The translations under genes were made by a program, and so were the position numbers. DNA of 64,000 nucleotides from Geobacter sp. GTDB taxonomy: Bacteria; Desulfobacterota; Desulfuromonadia; Geobacterales; DSM-12255. The notes beneath the pieces are model-generated. The model did no database searches. It saw only the letters and a list, made by a program, of their open reading frames with translations, and was not told the DNA's origin. Numbering within the stretch: position 1 is the first letter of the stretch; the number at the start of each line of letters is the position of its first letter. Below are positions 28,051 to 38,146 of this stretch, one piece after another. The stretch is from assembly GCA_009886125.1 (NCBI GenBank), contig VFJK01000045.1, positions 61,039 through 125,038 of the forward strand. The letters run 5' to 3'.

Positions 28051-29103
28051 ATGACAAAAATTGATCTGAAAAACTTTTCTCTTAACGAACTTGAACAGTT
28101 CCTTTCCGGTAAGGGGAAGGAGCGGTTCCGTGCCACGCAGATATTCAAGTGGATGTATCAATTCGGAGCGCTGTCGTTTGACGAGATGACGAACCTTTCT
28201 AAGGATCTGCGCGCCGAACTTCAGGCGACAGCATATATAAGTTCCATGGACCACTCAGCTGTCGAAGTTGGAACAGACGGAACCAGAAAATATCTTTTTA
28301 CCCTTGAGGACGGAGATTCTGTCGAGTCGGTCTTGATCCCGGACGAAGGGAGGAACACCCTCTGCATCTCTACTCAGGTAGGGTGTGCAATGAAATGTGA
28401 ATTCTGTCTGACCGGCACGTTCAAGTTCAGAAGGAATCTGAGCACAGCAGAGATCATTAATCAGATCTGTGCGGTAAAACGTGAATTTGAAGTGCGTAAC
28501 ATAGTCTTTATGGGAATGGGTGAACCACTGCAGAATCTTGATAACGTTATCCGTTCCATAGAGATCATGCTTGAAGGAAACGGACTCCATTTGTCAAACA
28601 GAAGGATAACGGTCTCTACCTGCGGTCTGGTGCCTGAGATGGCGGAACTCGGGAGTCGGGTCACTTGTAACCTGGCTGTTTCACTGAATGCTACGACTGA
28701 TGAACTGCGCGACAGGATGATGCCGATCAATCGCAAATATCCTCTTGAAGAGCTGCTGCGAGGATGCAGGGAGTTCCCTTTGCCGTCAAGGAGGAAACTG
28801 ACTTTCGAGTATGTAATGATCGGCGGGGTGAATGATTCGCTTGAAGATGCAAAGCGGCTTCTGAAGCTGACAAGCGATATCCCGAACAAGGTTAATCTTA
28901 TTCCGTTCAATGAACATGACGGCTGCGAATTCAGGTCGCCGACAAGAGAAGCGGTTGATGCATTTCACAAGTATTTGATAGACCGGCATGTAACGGTAAT
29001 AACCAGAGACAGCCGTGGCGGAGATATTTCAGCTGCTTGCGGACAGTTGAAGGGGAAGCTGGAAAAGAATTCACTGTTGCCTGTAGATCAGGGAGATGCC
29101 TGA
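28051..29103 (+). CDS. rlmN: 23S rRNA (adenine2503-C2)-methyltransferase
   Basis: [62 protein letters not shown]. Confidence 0.96.
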   Translation: MTKIDLKNFSLNELEQFLSGKGKERFRATQIFKWMYQFGALSFDEMTNLSKDLRAELQATAYISSMDHSAVEVGTDGTRKYLFTLEDGDSVESVLIPDEGRNTLCISTQVGCAMKCEFCLTGTFKFRRNLSTAEIINQICAVKREFEVRNIVFMGMGEPLQNLDNVIRSIEIMLEGNGLHLSNRRITVSTCGLVPEMAELGSRVTCNLAVSLNATTDELRDRMMPINRKYPLEELLRGCREFPLPSRRKLTFEYVMIGGVNDSLEDAKRLLKLTSDIPNKVNLIPFNEHDGCEFRSPTREAVDAFHKYLIDRHVTVITRDSRGGDISAACGQLKGKLEKNSLLPVDQGDA

Positions 29104-29110
29104 TCTGCTT

Positions 29111-31090
29111 TTACAATTTGCCGGCTGCTGCCAGGGCAGTAAGCATCTGCCAGTCTATAATTGACTTCGATGCTTCTATCTGCTCAGCCGGGATGACCTT
29201 GAACAGCTCCTCCAGAGGGGTTTCTCCCCTGAGAACCCTTCGCATACCATCTTCGATGAGAGTCGTCCGTTTCATCTCCCCGAACACCCGTTGCCGTAAT
29301 GCTATATTGTCCGGTTTTCTGCTCAGAAGGAGCAGCTCTTCTTTTGTGGGGAGCCACATCTCAGTCACTGGCAGTCGTCCGGCAAATCCAGTGTCATTAC
29401 ATTCGGGGCAGCCTTTGCTGCGCATGAGGTTGATGCCCAGATCCTGCGGGAAGGAGAACTCTTTCAGGATCACCTGTTCCGGTCTATAGTTTTTCTGGCA
29501 TTTCTTACAGTTCTTGCGGACCAGCCTCTGGGCAATAACGCAGCGAAGTGTCACCGAAAGAAGGTTCCCTTCCACTCCCATGTCGATGAGACGGGTCACT
29601 GCGCTGGTTGCGTCGCTTGTATGAAGGGTGCTGAGAACCGTATGGCCGGTCAGGGCTGCCCGGATGGCTATCAAGGCGGTTTCCGTGTCGCGGATCTCGC
29701 CGACCATTATGTTGTCAGGGTCCTGCCGCAAAAAACTGCGGAGGATCTTTGCAAAGGTGTTGCCGATAACTTCATTCACTTCGGTCTGAGTTATCCCTTC
29801 CAGAGAGTATTCAATCGGATCCTCAACAGTGAGAGTTTTTGTTTCAGGCCGGTTGATGTGAGAGAGCAGGGCGTAGAGGGCGGATGTTTTGCCGGAGCCG
29901 GTAGGTCCTGTTACCAGAAATATGCCGGTCGGCTTTTCCAGTGCGCGGTACAGTTCATTCGTCATTTCCGGGAAATAGCCCAGTGATTTCAGGGTCAGAT
30001 TGGTTCCTCTCTTGTCGAGGATCCTCATGACCAGACTTTCGCCATATCGGGTCGGGACAGTCGAAACCCGAAAGTCGATACTGCGGGTGGTGCTGTCTTT
30101 GGATATCTTCATTTTAAAGCTGCTGTCCTGTGGCCTTCGACGTTCGGCAATATCCATGTCGCACAGTATCTTTATCCTGGAGATGATCTGCCGGCAGTTC
30201 TTGCTTATATGGGGTTTGTCAGCAGCCATGATTCGTTCCTGCAACGCGCCGTCGATCCGGTAACGTATGGCCATGCCGTGTTCTGTGGGCTCCAGGTGGA
30301 TATCGCTGGCATTGGCGCTGATCCCTGTGGAGATGATTTTCTTGACCAGATATTCCACATCAGTGCTTATGAAATCCATAGCATAGCGCGATTTCATCCC
30401 CTCTTTCGGATTCTCCTCAACGAGTTCAAAAAGCAGTCCCTCTTTGCCTATATTACTGACCTCAACATTATCGACATTCTGCTGCGCAAACAGGATGTCG
30501 TTTTCTGTAGCAATGACCTGTCTGACTTTTAAATGAAGAAACGTTGCCAACTGCTTGATCTCGTCACGCGGGAGAGGTATGGTCACGGCCAGGGTCAAAA
30601 TATGCCCGTCGAAATCAATCGGTACCAGCTGGTGCCGCCTTGCATAGGACGGGTTGATAAAACGGCCAAGGTCGGCCGGTATGATGAGTTTTTCTAATTC
30701 TACAAAGGGGAGGTCAAACTGTGAGGCGATGGCTTTGGCAAGCTGCAGCTCATTTACCATGTGAAGTTTCAGAAGAGCGCTTCCTAATTGGATGCGCTCT
30801 TTTACGCTCATCTCGAGTGCGGTTTTTAATTTCTCCTCGGTAAGAAGATCCCTCCGGATAAGGATAGCTCCAAGCTGTTCCCGCTTGTGATAGTAATCGA
30901 GGGCGTCCTGCAGATCCTCCTCTGATATGAACCCGAGCTTGAGAAGAATCTGCCCGATCGGAATCGACGGGTTGCGACGCTTCATCTCCAGAGCCTTTTC
31001 TCTCTGCTCATTGCTTATGGTTCTGCTGCATAACAGCAGTTCGCCGAGTTTTAGTTCGGACATGATCTCCCCCGCAAATAAGTTTGGCAA
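29111..31090 (-). CDS. GspE/PulE/PilB-type ATPase with N-terminal MshEN-like repeats
   Basis: GPTGSGKTSALYALL; Asp/His boxes; CKKCQ...CPECNDTGFAGR; N-terminal LGxxLLxxxxI repeats. Confidence 0.9.
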   Translation of the reverse strand: MPNLFAGEIMSELKLGELLLCSRTISNEQREKALEMKRRNPSIPIGQILLKLGFISEEDLQDALDYYHKREQLGAILIRRDLLTEEKLKTALEMSVKERIQLGSALLKLHMVNELQLAKAIASQFDLPFVELEKLIIPADLGRFINPSYARRHQLVPIDFDGHILTLAVTIPLPRDEIKQLATFLHLKVRQVIATENDILFAQQNVDNVEVSNIGKEGLLFELVEENPKEGMKSRYAMDFISTDVEYLVKKIISTGISANASDIHLEPTEHGMAIRYRIDGALQERIMAADKPHISKNCRQIISRIKILCDMDIAERRRPQDSSFKMKISKDSTTRSIDFRVSTVPTRYGESLVMRILDKRGTNLTLKSLGYFPEMTNELYRALEKPTGIFLVTGPTGSGKTSALYALLSHINRPETKTLTVEDPIEYSLEGITQTEVNEVIGNTFAKILRSFLRQDPDNIMVGEIRDTETALIAIRAALTGHTVLSTLHTSDATSAVTRLIDMGVEGNLLSVTLRCVIAQRLVRKNCKKCQKNYRPEQVILKEFSFPQDLGINLMRSKGCPECNDTGFAGRLPVTEMWLPTKEELLLLSRKPDNIALRQRVFGEMKRTTLIEDGMRRVLRGETPLEELFKVIPAEQIEASKSIIDWQMLTALAAAGKL

Positions 31091-31203
31091 TTACGATTGG
31101 ATCATTCTAATACAATTTGGCGCATTGTAAATAGAGTGACAACTAATTAGTCCCTGGTGTAAATTCATCAGCATTTTGGAATCCAGAAAAGGCGGGGGTA
31201 GAT

Positions 31204-32103
31204 ATGACAACTATAGGAGTTATCGGAGGCAGCGGACTTTACGAAATGGAAGGACTTGAGCAGATCAGGTCTGAACGGTTGCAGACACCTTTTGGCGATC
31301 CTTCAGATGAGTTCATTACTGGTGTAATGAACGGTGTCAGGATGGTCTTTCTACCCCGTCACGGGAAAGGGCACCGCTTGCTTCCGTCAGAAGTGAACTA
31401 CCGGGCCAATATTTACGGGATGAAGAAGCTCGGGGTGGAGCAGATCATTTCGGTCTCTGCTGTAGGGAGCCTGAAAGAGGAGATAGTCCCCGGACATATC
31501 GTTCTTCCGGACCAGTTTATCGACAGGACAAAGGGGATACGGAAGGATACATTTTTCGGCAACGGGGTTGTAGCGCATGCAGGTTTTGCTGATCCGGTCT
31601 GCGCCCGTCTTTCTGATACGCTGGAGAAGGCTGCACGGGAAGCCGGTGCGACGGTGCATAAGGGTGGCACCTATATCTGTATGGAGGGTCCGGCGTTTTC
31701 GACAAGGGCCGAGTCATTCATGTACCGTGATCTGAAAGCATCGGTTATCGGCATGACGAATCTGACCGAGGCAAAGCTGGCAAGGGAAGCGGAGATCTGC
31801 TACGGGATAATCGCCCTGTCAACGGATTATGACTGCTGGCACACCGCACACGATGATGTGACAGTCGAGGCGATCATAAAGATCATTCATCAGAATGTTG
31901 CGATGGCGAAAAACATCATCAGGCTCGCTGTCGGAGGGATTGCAGAAGGGAGACATTGCCCGTGTGCTTCTGCCATGCAGTATGCGGTCATTACGGATAA
32001 AAAGGTGATCCCTGAAAAAGCAAAAGCAGATCTGGATATCCTGATCGGGAGGTATCTAAAACCAATCCCCCTCAATCCCCCCTTGACAGGGGGGAAGCCT
32101 TGA
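31204..32103 (+). CDS. mtnP: S-methyl-5'-thioadenosine phosphorylase
   Basis: IGVIGGSGLYEMEGL; FLPRHGKGHRLLPSEVNYRANIYGMK; YICMEGPAFSTRAES. Confidence 0.93.
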   Translation: MTTIGVIGGSGLYEMEGLEQIRSERLQTPFGDPSDEFITGVMNGVRMVFLPRHGKGHRLLPSEVNYRANIYGMKKLGVEQIISVSAVGSLKEEIVPGHIVLPDQFIDRTKGIRKDTFFGNGVVAHAGFADPVCARLSDTLEKAAREAGATVHKGGTYICMEGPAFSTRAESFMYRDLKASVIGMTNLTEAKLAREAEICYGIIALSTDYDCWHTAHDDVTVEAIIKIIHQNVAMAKNIIRLAVGGIAEGRHCPCASAMQYAVITDKKVIPEKAKADLDILIGRYLKPIPLNPPLTGGKP

Positions 32104-32160
32104 AGTCTCCCTTTATGACCCAGAGGGTACTGTCAAGGGGAGATTTAGAGGGGTTAGACA
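32062..32160. repeat. REP-like inverted repeat (ccccccttgacagggggg family) invading mtnP 3' end
   Basis: caatccccctcaatccccccttgacaggggggaag...gtactgtcaaggggagatttagaggggtt; related copy at 40064-40138. Confidence 0.8.
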
Positions 32161-32200
32161 CGAAAAAATAAGAGTTACAGGGTACTAGGAATACCCCTGG

Positions 32201-32752
32201 TTATTTCATGATCTCGATCTTTCCTATTTTCGGTTGAGGGACAAGCGCTTTTGTAAGGGCGCTTACGCCTTCACCGACATAGTGGGTGGCGATGAACACG
32301 ACGGCTGCCAGGAGTAAGCCGACGGCAATATTTCCGTTTTTCAGATGCTCGCCGAGCCGCATATGCGGGTTTATGTTGCGGGCAAGTTTTCCGAAGAGGC
32401 GCAAGGTTGCCGAAACTGTAAAAACTGCAATCGAAAGAGTAAGCACGAGATGAAACGCCATGAGCAGACCGGTCTGCCAGAGCGGCAGAGACAGGTCGTC
32501 CGGAGAAGATATTGCCAGCTTGAACATCCCGACTGAAGCGGCAAGCCCTTTTTCGAGCAGAAGCGCTGCCGATACCATGATAGTCGATACAAGGATGCCG
32601 ACAGCAATATTCCCCTGAGCGATCGCCTCCTCCATATCGAAGTCTCTGTTGGCTTTTATGAAGATCCGGTAGATCAGGTAAATGATCACTCCGGACATGA
32701 ATATCATCAGAAAAAGTTCGAACAGGCTTACCATCAGATGAATGGAAAACAT
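32201..32752 (-). CDS. DUF350 family membrane protein
   Basis: Duplicated FxxAxxxxDFDMEEAIAQGNIAVGI / RLGEHLKNGNIAVGLLLAAV motifs with TM helices. Confidence 0.75.
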   Translation of the reverse strand: MFSIHLMVSLFELFLMIFMSGVIIYLIYRIFIKANRDFDMEEAIAQGNIAVGILVSTIMVSAALLLEKGLAASVGMFKLAISSPDDLSLPLWQTGLLMAFHLVLTLSIAVFTVSATLRLFGKLARNINPHMRLGEHLKNGNIAVGLLLAAVVFIATHYVGEGVSALTKALVPQPKIGKIEIMK

Positions 32753-32772
32753 TTAGTATCTTCTCCTTGCGG

Positions 32773-33795
32773 TCAATTTGTAGTAAAAGGCTCTATTTTT
32801 ATCTTGTCGCTCGCATTCAGAAGTGACAGGGTTCTCCTGTCGACACTGCCCGGCATGAGCCATCCCGGTCCGGCAGGTTCGACCAGAACGTACTTTGCAT
32901 TATTGTATTCAACAAAGGCATCTCCTTTTGCCGGATTTCTGAGAATGCCGATCAGATAGTGGTTGGGTACAGCGACTCCGACGACCTTGACCCTGTTCCA
33001 GTTAAGCAGGATAGCTGCCAACAGGGCGCTCTTAGTGTCGCAGTCGCCTTTGCCTGAGGCGATGCACTCCAGGGGTGGATAGACGCCACCTGTCTGGCGG
33101 CCTTTGAACTCCAGCGGGACATTTTCGTAAAAAACCGCTGTCTGGACGAACGAGATGGCGGCTGAAATAATGCTGTCGGAGTCATAACCGAGTTTTTCTC
33201 CTGAACTGTTCAGGGAGAGGGCAACATTTCTGACTTTCCTGACGTTTCTTCGGACTATATCAGGGATATCTGCGGCAAGGAGATTTCTTTCAAGCAGAGC
33301 AAAGCCCCGGGAGCGGTAAAAATTGGCCAGTCTGGTTTTGTACTCTTTCGTTATCTTTTCTCCGGCTGAGTTCAGCTGTTCCTGAGACTGCCTATGTTTT
33401 ACCGCATTTTTGTATGCTTCATCAACAGCTGTCTGCTGCCACTGGTCTATGCCTGCTTTTTCAGCAGCTGTGTACCCGTATTCGAGGCGGTACGATGCAA
33501 GCTCCTTTGCAGGGATTGAAAAAGTCAGTGCCAATTGGTCGTTGTTGAAGTTTAGAAAACCGTACTCGGCTGTTATGGTCCCGCCGGCCTCACGGATTCT
33601 CTGGGTTGCCGGGGATTTTGATCCCTTTCTGGAAGGCGCCTGTTCGGAAACTCCCCGCAGAACAACACCGGTACTTTCCCGGGCAAGCTGTTCCTGCCAT
33701 GCCGCTCCCATAATGACACACACAAGGAAAGAGCAGAGCATTAATCCTCCCCATAATCTCAGGGAGTGGCTATTTGGGAAGCAGTCAGGCATCAT
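32773..33795 (-). CDS. transglutaminase-like membrane/secreted protein
   Basis: N-terminal TM/signal; SGKGDCDTKSALLAAIL (Cys) and VPNHYLIGI (His) then VLVEPAGP. Confidence 0.65.
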   Translation of the reverse strand: MMPDCFPNSHSLRLWGGLMLCSFLVCVIMGAAWQEQLARESTGVVLRGVSEQAPSRKGSKSPATQRIREAGGTITAEYGFLNFNNDQLALTFSIPAKELASYRLEYGYTAAEKAGIDQWQQTAVDEAYKNAVKHRQSQEQLNSAGEKITKEYKTRLANFYRSRGFALLERNLLAADIPDIVRRNVRKVRNVALSLNSSGEKLGYDSDSIISAAISFVQTAVFYENVPLEFKGRQTGGVYPPLECIASGKGDCDTKSALLAAILLNWNRVKVVGVAVPNHYLIGILRNPAKGDAFVEYNNAKYVLVEPAGPGWLMPGSVDRRTLSLLNASDKIKIEPFTTN

Positions 33796-33886
33796 GAAGT
33801 GGGATTCAGACCTTGAAATTTGATCATCTCAGGTGTAGGAGTGTGTAATTATAAAGTGCTCAAACAAAAAAGCAAGGCAGGAGATC

Positions 33887-34393
33887 ATGGCGCATAAAAT
33901 AGCCAGGAAACAGCATAACTCGAAGATCTGCTTTGTCTGCGGTCTCAGGAACAGCGCAGGTTTGCAGGCATCATTTTATGAAACAGTGGATGGAGCTCTG
34001 GTCGCGACCTTTACCCCCAGGGAGGAGCACCAGAGCTATCCCGGAAGGATGCATGGCGGGATCGCTTCAACCATACTTGACGAGACGATCGGCAGGGCGG
34101 TCATGATCGGCAGTGACAGCGCGGTGTGGGGCGTAACAGTTGAATTGAAGGTGGAGTATAAAAAGCCGGTCCCGATCGGATCACTCCTCAGGGTTGTCGC
34201 CCGGTTAACGGAACAAAACAGCCGTTTTTTCTCGGGCAGCGGAGAGATACTGCTTCCCGATGGAGCGGTCGCAGCCACTGCATCCGGCAGATATATGAAA
34301 GTGCCGATTGAAAAAATAGCAGAGTTTGAAGAGTCTGAGTTTGAATGGGCAGTTGTGCAGAACAGGGATGATCCGACGCATGTGGAGATTTGA
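33887..34393 (+). CDS. PaaI-like hotdog thioesterase
   Basis: CFVCGLRNSAGLQ; MHGGIASTILDETIGRAV; hotdog pattern. Confidence 0.85.
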   Translation: MAHKIARKQHNSKICFVCGLRNSAGLQASFYETVDGALVATFTPREEHQSYPGRMHGGIASTILDETIGRAVMIGSDSAVWGVTVELKVEYKKPVPIGSLLRVVARLTEQNSRFFSGSGEILLPDGAVAATASGRYMKVPIEKIAEFEESEFEWAVVQNRDDPTHVEI

Positions 34394-34425
34394 AAAAAGG
34401 GCGGGGTTGTAATCCCCGCCCTTTT
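34393..34425 (+). terminator. intrinsic terminator
   Basis: aaaaaagggcggggttgtaatccccgccctttttc. Confidence 0.9.
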
Positions 34426-34466
34426 TCTCAAACAGATCCGCAATTTCACCTTATGAGGTACTGAGC

Positions 34467-35444
34467 TTAAAGTCCTGTAATTGTTCCGGTTTGCGTATCA
34501 AGCCGAACTTTCAATGATGGTATAACTGCCGGGGAAACAACAAACGTTGCCTTGCCTTCAAGAGCGGTAAGGACACTGTTGGAGTTATATGTTCTGAGCA
34601 GTAAGGTGTCATTTACATAGAAATTGCTGGCATAATAATAGTCACTGATATTATCTATGTAGACAATCGGGCCGCGAAGAGAGTTCTTTACAGGAGTCAT
34701 TATGGCATAAAACACCTGGGTACCTGTGCCGGTGAAAGTGTTGGCAAGGGATAATTTCAGATCCCAGATGTCCGTCCTGCATGCAGAGGCGCCGGTAAAA
34801 TCAGGCACGGCCTTGAATGTTGAATAGATGCCATACTTTATGCTGCGGGAAGGGATTGAAGTAGCTGCAGCATTTAAGTGGGTTTTCAAGGCAAGGGCTG
34901 GTACTGTTACGGCTGATACTACTAAAGGTGAAGCCAGGTCGCCGGCAGAAAGGTCAAGGGGTATCGTGCCATATTGCAGAACCTTGTAAGGTATAATTGG
35001 TGTCGTAATTGCAGAAAGGGTCGTAGTAGGCCCGGTTAAAGTGGTGCCATCTGCAAGAGTTGCAGACGAGTAAGTCGTGTAGACGGATGAAGTTTTTGTG
35101 TAATCCATTACCTCAACCTTGTAGCCGGCTTTCTTGGGGAGAGGAAAGGTATAATCGGCAGGAAAGCTATAGTCAGCCAGTGGTTTGTCAATAGCTACCT
35201 GGTAGAAATAACCTGGAGTATTCAGGTTCGTATTGGTTATTGAGATCCTGCGGTATGTTACAGAAGGTGACGTTATAGCGTCCCAGCGTTTACTCAATGC
35301 ACCACCAGTAACGGTCAAGGTGAATGTTGCTTTTTCTGCTGCGCTAACAGCGCTGTTCCCTGCAACAGGTGTTACAGTGTTGCTGCTCGTACCGCCACAT
35401 GCGGCCAATAATGCTACCGACAACAATAAAACCATTTTTTTCAT
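34467..35444 (-). CDS. hypothetical lipoprotein
   Basis: MKKMVLLLSVALLAACGG lipobox; strong RBS aaggaggatataaaATG. Confidence 0.75.
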   Translation of the reverse strand: MKKMVLLLSVALLAACGGTSSNTVTPVAGNSAVSAAEKATFTLTVTGGALSKRWDAITSPSVTYRRISITNTNLNTPGYFYQVAIDKPLADYSFPADYTFPLPKKAGYKVEVMDYTKTSSVYTTYSSATLADGTTLTGPTTTLSAITTPIIPYKVLQYGTIPLDLSAGDLASPLVVSAVTVPALALKTHLNAAATSIPSRSIKYGIYSTFKAVPDFTGASACRTDIWDLKLSLANTFTGTGTQVFYAIMTPVKNSLRGPIVYIDNISDYYYASNFYVNDTLLLRTYNSNSVLTALEGKATFVVSPAVIPSLKVRLDTQTGTITGL

Positions 35445-35701
35445 TTTATATCCTCCTTTGATTGGTGCTGAATGACATTCCATCAATGTGATCAGCTGTA
35501 TTTAGCAATTAAATAGTAGAAAGCCATGTCATTTCGCTGACTGGTTCAAAGCTCTGCGTGAAATAACTGAGTATCCGGAAAGTTATTTTACTAAAATAAA
35601 ATCATTAATGCCTTGCCAGAAGGGGCAGCAGGGTTTTTAGAACCTTGTTTCATGATTGACTGAATAATTGTTGATCACAATGCAGGGAGTATGCCGTCAG
35701 G

Positions 35702-37081
35702 TTAGCCTTTGATGCCGAGTCGCTTCATCTTCTCGACCAGCGTGGTCCTGTTCATCTTTAACAGGGAGGCCGCCTTGGCCTTGATGCTGCCGGTTTTTGC
35801 AAGTGCATGAACAATTATCTTCCTCTCCATCTCGCTAACCGTTGTTGCCAGATCCAATCCGTTTTCAGACAGGTCATAGCTGAAAGAGAGCATGCTGCCA
35901 TGCTGTCTTGCTATGCTTTCCGGCAGGTCGGTGATGTTGATGGAATCGCTTTCAGTCAAAGCGACAAGCCTCTCCAGTGCGTTTTCCAGTTCCCTGACAT
36001 TCCCCGGCCAGGGGTAGATCTCCATAGCTTCGATTGCCTGTCTGCTTATGGTCATGCCAGGGCGTTTCATCTCGCTGCAGTATTTTGCCAGAAAGAATCT
36101 GACCAGCGGGACGATATCCTCGCTCCGCTCCCTCAGCGGCGGGACGATCAGCGGAATGACATTCAGCCGATAGAAGAGATCTTCTCTGAACCTTCCGTTT
36201 TTGACCTCGTCCTCAAGTGAAAGATTGCTTGCTGCAATAATCCTTACATCAAGCTTCACTGTACTGTTCGATCCGACCCGTTCGATCTCCTGCTCCTGCA
36301 GTACCCGAAGAAGTTTTATCTGTAGATGGAGCGGCATTGTTCCGATCTCATCGAGGAAGATAGTCCCGTGGTTGGCGCTTTCGAATTTTCCGATCTTCTC
36401 CCTGACTGCTCCGGTAAAAGCACCTTTTGTGTGGCCGAAGAGTTCGCTTTCGAGAAGGTTTTCCGGGATGGCTCCACAGTGGACAGCAACAAACGGTTTA
36501 TCCTGCCGCCGGCTGTTGAAGTGTATGGATTTCGAAACGATCTCCTTGCCGGTGCCGGACTCGCCCATGAGGAGCACTGTCGAGTCGGTCTTTATGATCC
36601 GCTGCATCAGCCTGAACACGTTCTGCATTGATGGGGAATTACCGATTATGTTCTCAAAACCGTATTTTTCACGGAGCTGCTTTTTCAGGTAGATGTTTTC
36701 AGTAAGGAGTCGTCGCTTTTCAAGGGCTTTGGCAAGGATGATCCGGAGCTCATCCAGGTTGAGAGGTTTAGTGATGTAGTCGAAAGCCCCCTCTTTCATG
36801 GCGCTTACCGCTGTTTCTGCTGAAGCATGACCGGTTATCAGAACAACTTCTGTTGCCGGATTATAACTCTTTATCTGTTTGAGGAGGTCGATGCCGCTGC
36901 AATCCGGCAGGCGAAGATCGGTTATGACGATGTCGAACTTCTCGGAGGCCAGCATCTGCCGTGCCTCATGGCCGCTGGCCGCTCCTGTTACGTTGAAGCT
37001 GCTTTTCAGGAGCAGGATAAGCGCCTGCCTGCTTCCTTCCTCGTCGTCGATCAGCAGAATTGCAGGTTTATCTTTCATCAT
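35702..37081 (-). CDS. sigma-54-dependent response regulator (NtrC family)
   Basis: Receiver ILLIDDEEGSRQAL; GESGTGKEIVSKSIH; GAFTGAVREKIGKFE; Fis-type HTH C-terminus. Confidence 0.95.
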   Translation of the reverse strand: MMKDKPAILLIDDEEGSRQALILLLKSSFNVTGAASGHEARQMLASEKFDIVITDLRLPDCSGIDLLKQIKSYNPATEVVLITGHASAETAVSAMKEGAFDYITKPLNLDELRIILAKALEKRRLLTENIYLKKQLREKYGFENIIGNSPSMQNVFRLMQRIIKTDSTVLLMGESGTGKEIVSKSIHFNSRRQDKPFVAVHCGAIPENLLESELFGHTKGAFTGAVREKIGKFESANHGTIFLDEIGTMPLHLQIKLLRVLQEQEIERVGSNSTVKLDVRIIAASNLSLEDEVKNGRFREDLFYRLNVIPLIVPPLRERSEDIVPLVRFFLAKYCSEMKRPGMTISRQAIEAMEIYPWPGNVRELENALERLVALTESDSINITDLPESIARQHGSMLSFSYDLSENGLDLATTVSEMERKIIVHALAKTGSIKAKAASLLKMNRTTLVEKMKRLGIKG

Positions 37082-37201
37082 CCCTCCGAGAGCTGATTAT
37101 TAACATGTTTTACTTCGTTGATGCAAGCTGTAGCTCGCGGTTGACTGAGCTATATTTTACGATACCCTTTAAGCGGGCTTAAACTTATACGGAGGTCATT
37201 C

Positions 37202-37960
37202 ATGTCAGATCCATTCTCTTTTGTCCCGATAGCCTTCCCGGTGGTTCTGCTTATCATCTTCCTTTCAAATGCACTGAAAGTGCTCCCTGAATATGAAAGA
37301 GGAGTCCTGTTCCGACTCGGTCGTTTCAAGGGGGTACGGGGCCCGGGACTCATCTTCATACTTCCCGGAATCGACCGTCTGGTGCGGGTTTCTCTCAGGA
37401 TTGTCGCTCTCGATGTGCCTCCTCAGGATATAATCAGTCGTGACAACGTCACCTTGAAGGTGTCGGCTGTTGTCTATTTCCGGGTCATGCAGGCAGACAG
37501 GGCGATCATTCAGGTCGAGAACTACCTCTATGCTACCAGCCAGCTGGCTCAGACCACATTGCGGAGTGTCCTGGGTCATGTGGAACTGGACGAGCTTCTT
37601 GCCAATCGGGATAAAATAAACCGGGAACTGCAGGAGATACTGGACGGTCATACTGAGCCATGGGGCGTCAAGGTCGCCAATGTCGAGGTCAAAAACATCG
37701 ACCTTCCTCAGGAGATGCAGCGTGCAATTGCCAAGCAGGCTGAGGCGGAGCGCGAAAAACGGGCCAAGATAATTCATGCCGAAGGTGAGATGCAGGCGGC
37801 GGAGAAACTGGCCGAAGCAGCAAAAATCCTTGCAACAGAGCCGACGTCGCTGCAGCTGCGCTATCTGCAGACCTTAACCGAGATTGCAGCGGAAAAGAAC
37901 TCGACAACGATCTTCCCCGTTCCGATCGATCTCATCAGGATGTTTCTGGATAAAAAATGA
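37202..37960 (+). CDS. slipin / SPFH-band 7 family protein
   Basis: [62 protein letters not shown]. Confidence 0.93.
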   Translation: MSDPFSFVPIAFPVVLLIIFLSNALKVLPEYERGVLFRLGRFKGVRGPGLIFILPGIDRLVRVSLRIVALDVPPQDIISRDNVTLKVSAVVYFRVMQADRAIIQVENYLYATSQLAQTTLRSVLGHVELDELLANRDKINRELQEILDGHTEPWGVKVANVEVKNIDLPQEMQRAIAKQAEAEREKRAKIIHAEGEMQAAEKLAEAAKILATEPTSLQLRYLQTLTEIAAEKNSTTIFPVPIDLIRMFLDKK

Positions 37961-37987
37961 AGAAGCTGATATCTATCTACAATCTTA

Positions 37988-38113
37988 TACCGATTCCAAA
38001 TTAAAGATGCCATCAAGGCGGCGAGGATTAAGGCGACGAGGCGTACAATTCGTACGTTGAGGAGCCGAAGACGAGCCAACGAAGATGGGGCTTTGATCTG
38101 GAATTGGAATTAA
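37988..38113. repeat. imperfect palindromic intergenic element between slipin and ferritin genes
   Basis: accgattccaaattaaagatgccatc ... gatggggctttgatctggaattggaat ends; central cgtac-aattc-gtacg. Confidence 0.6.
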
Positions 38114-38146
38114 GGAAGAAATTAACATTATTTGAGGAGGAGAAAG

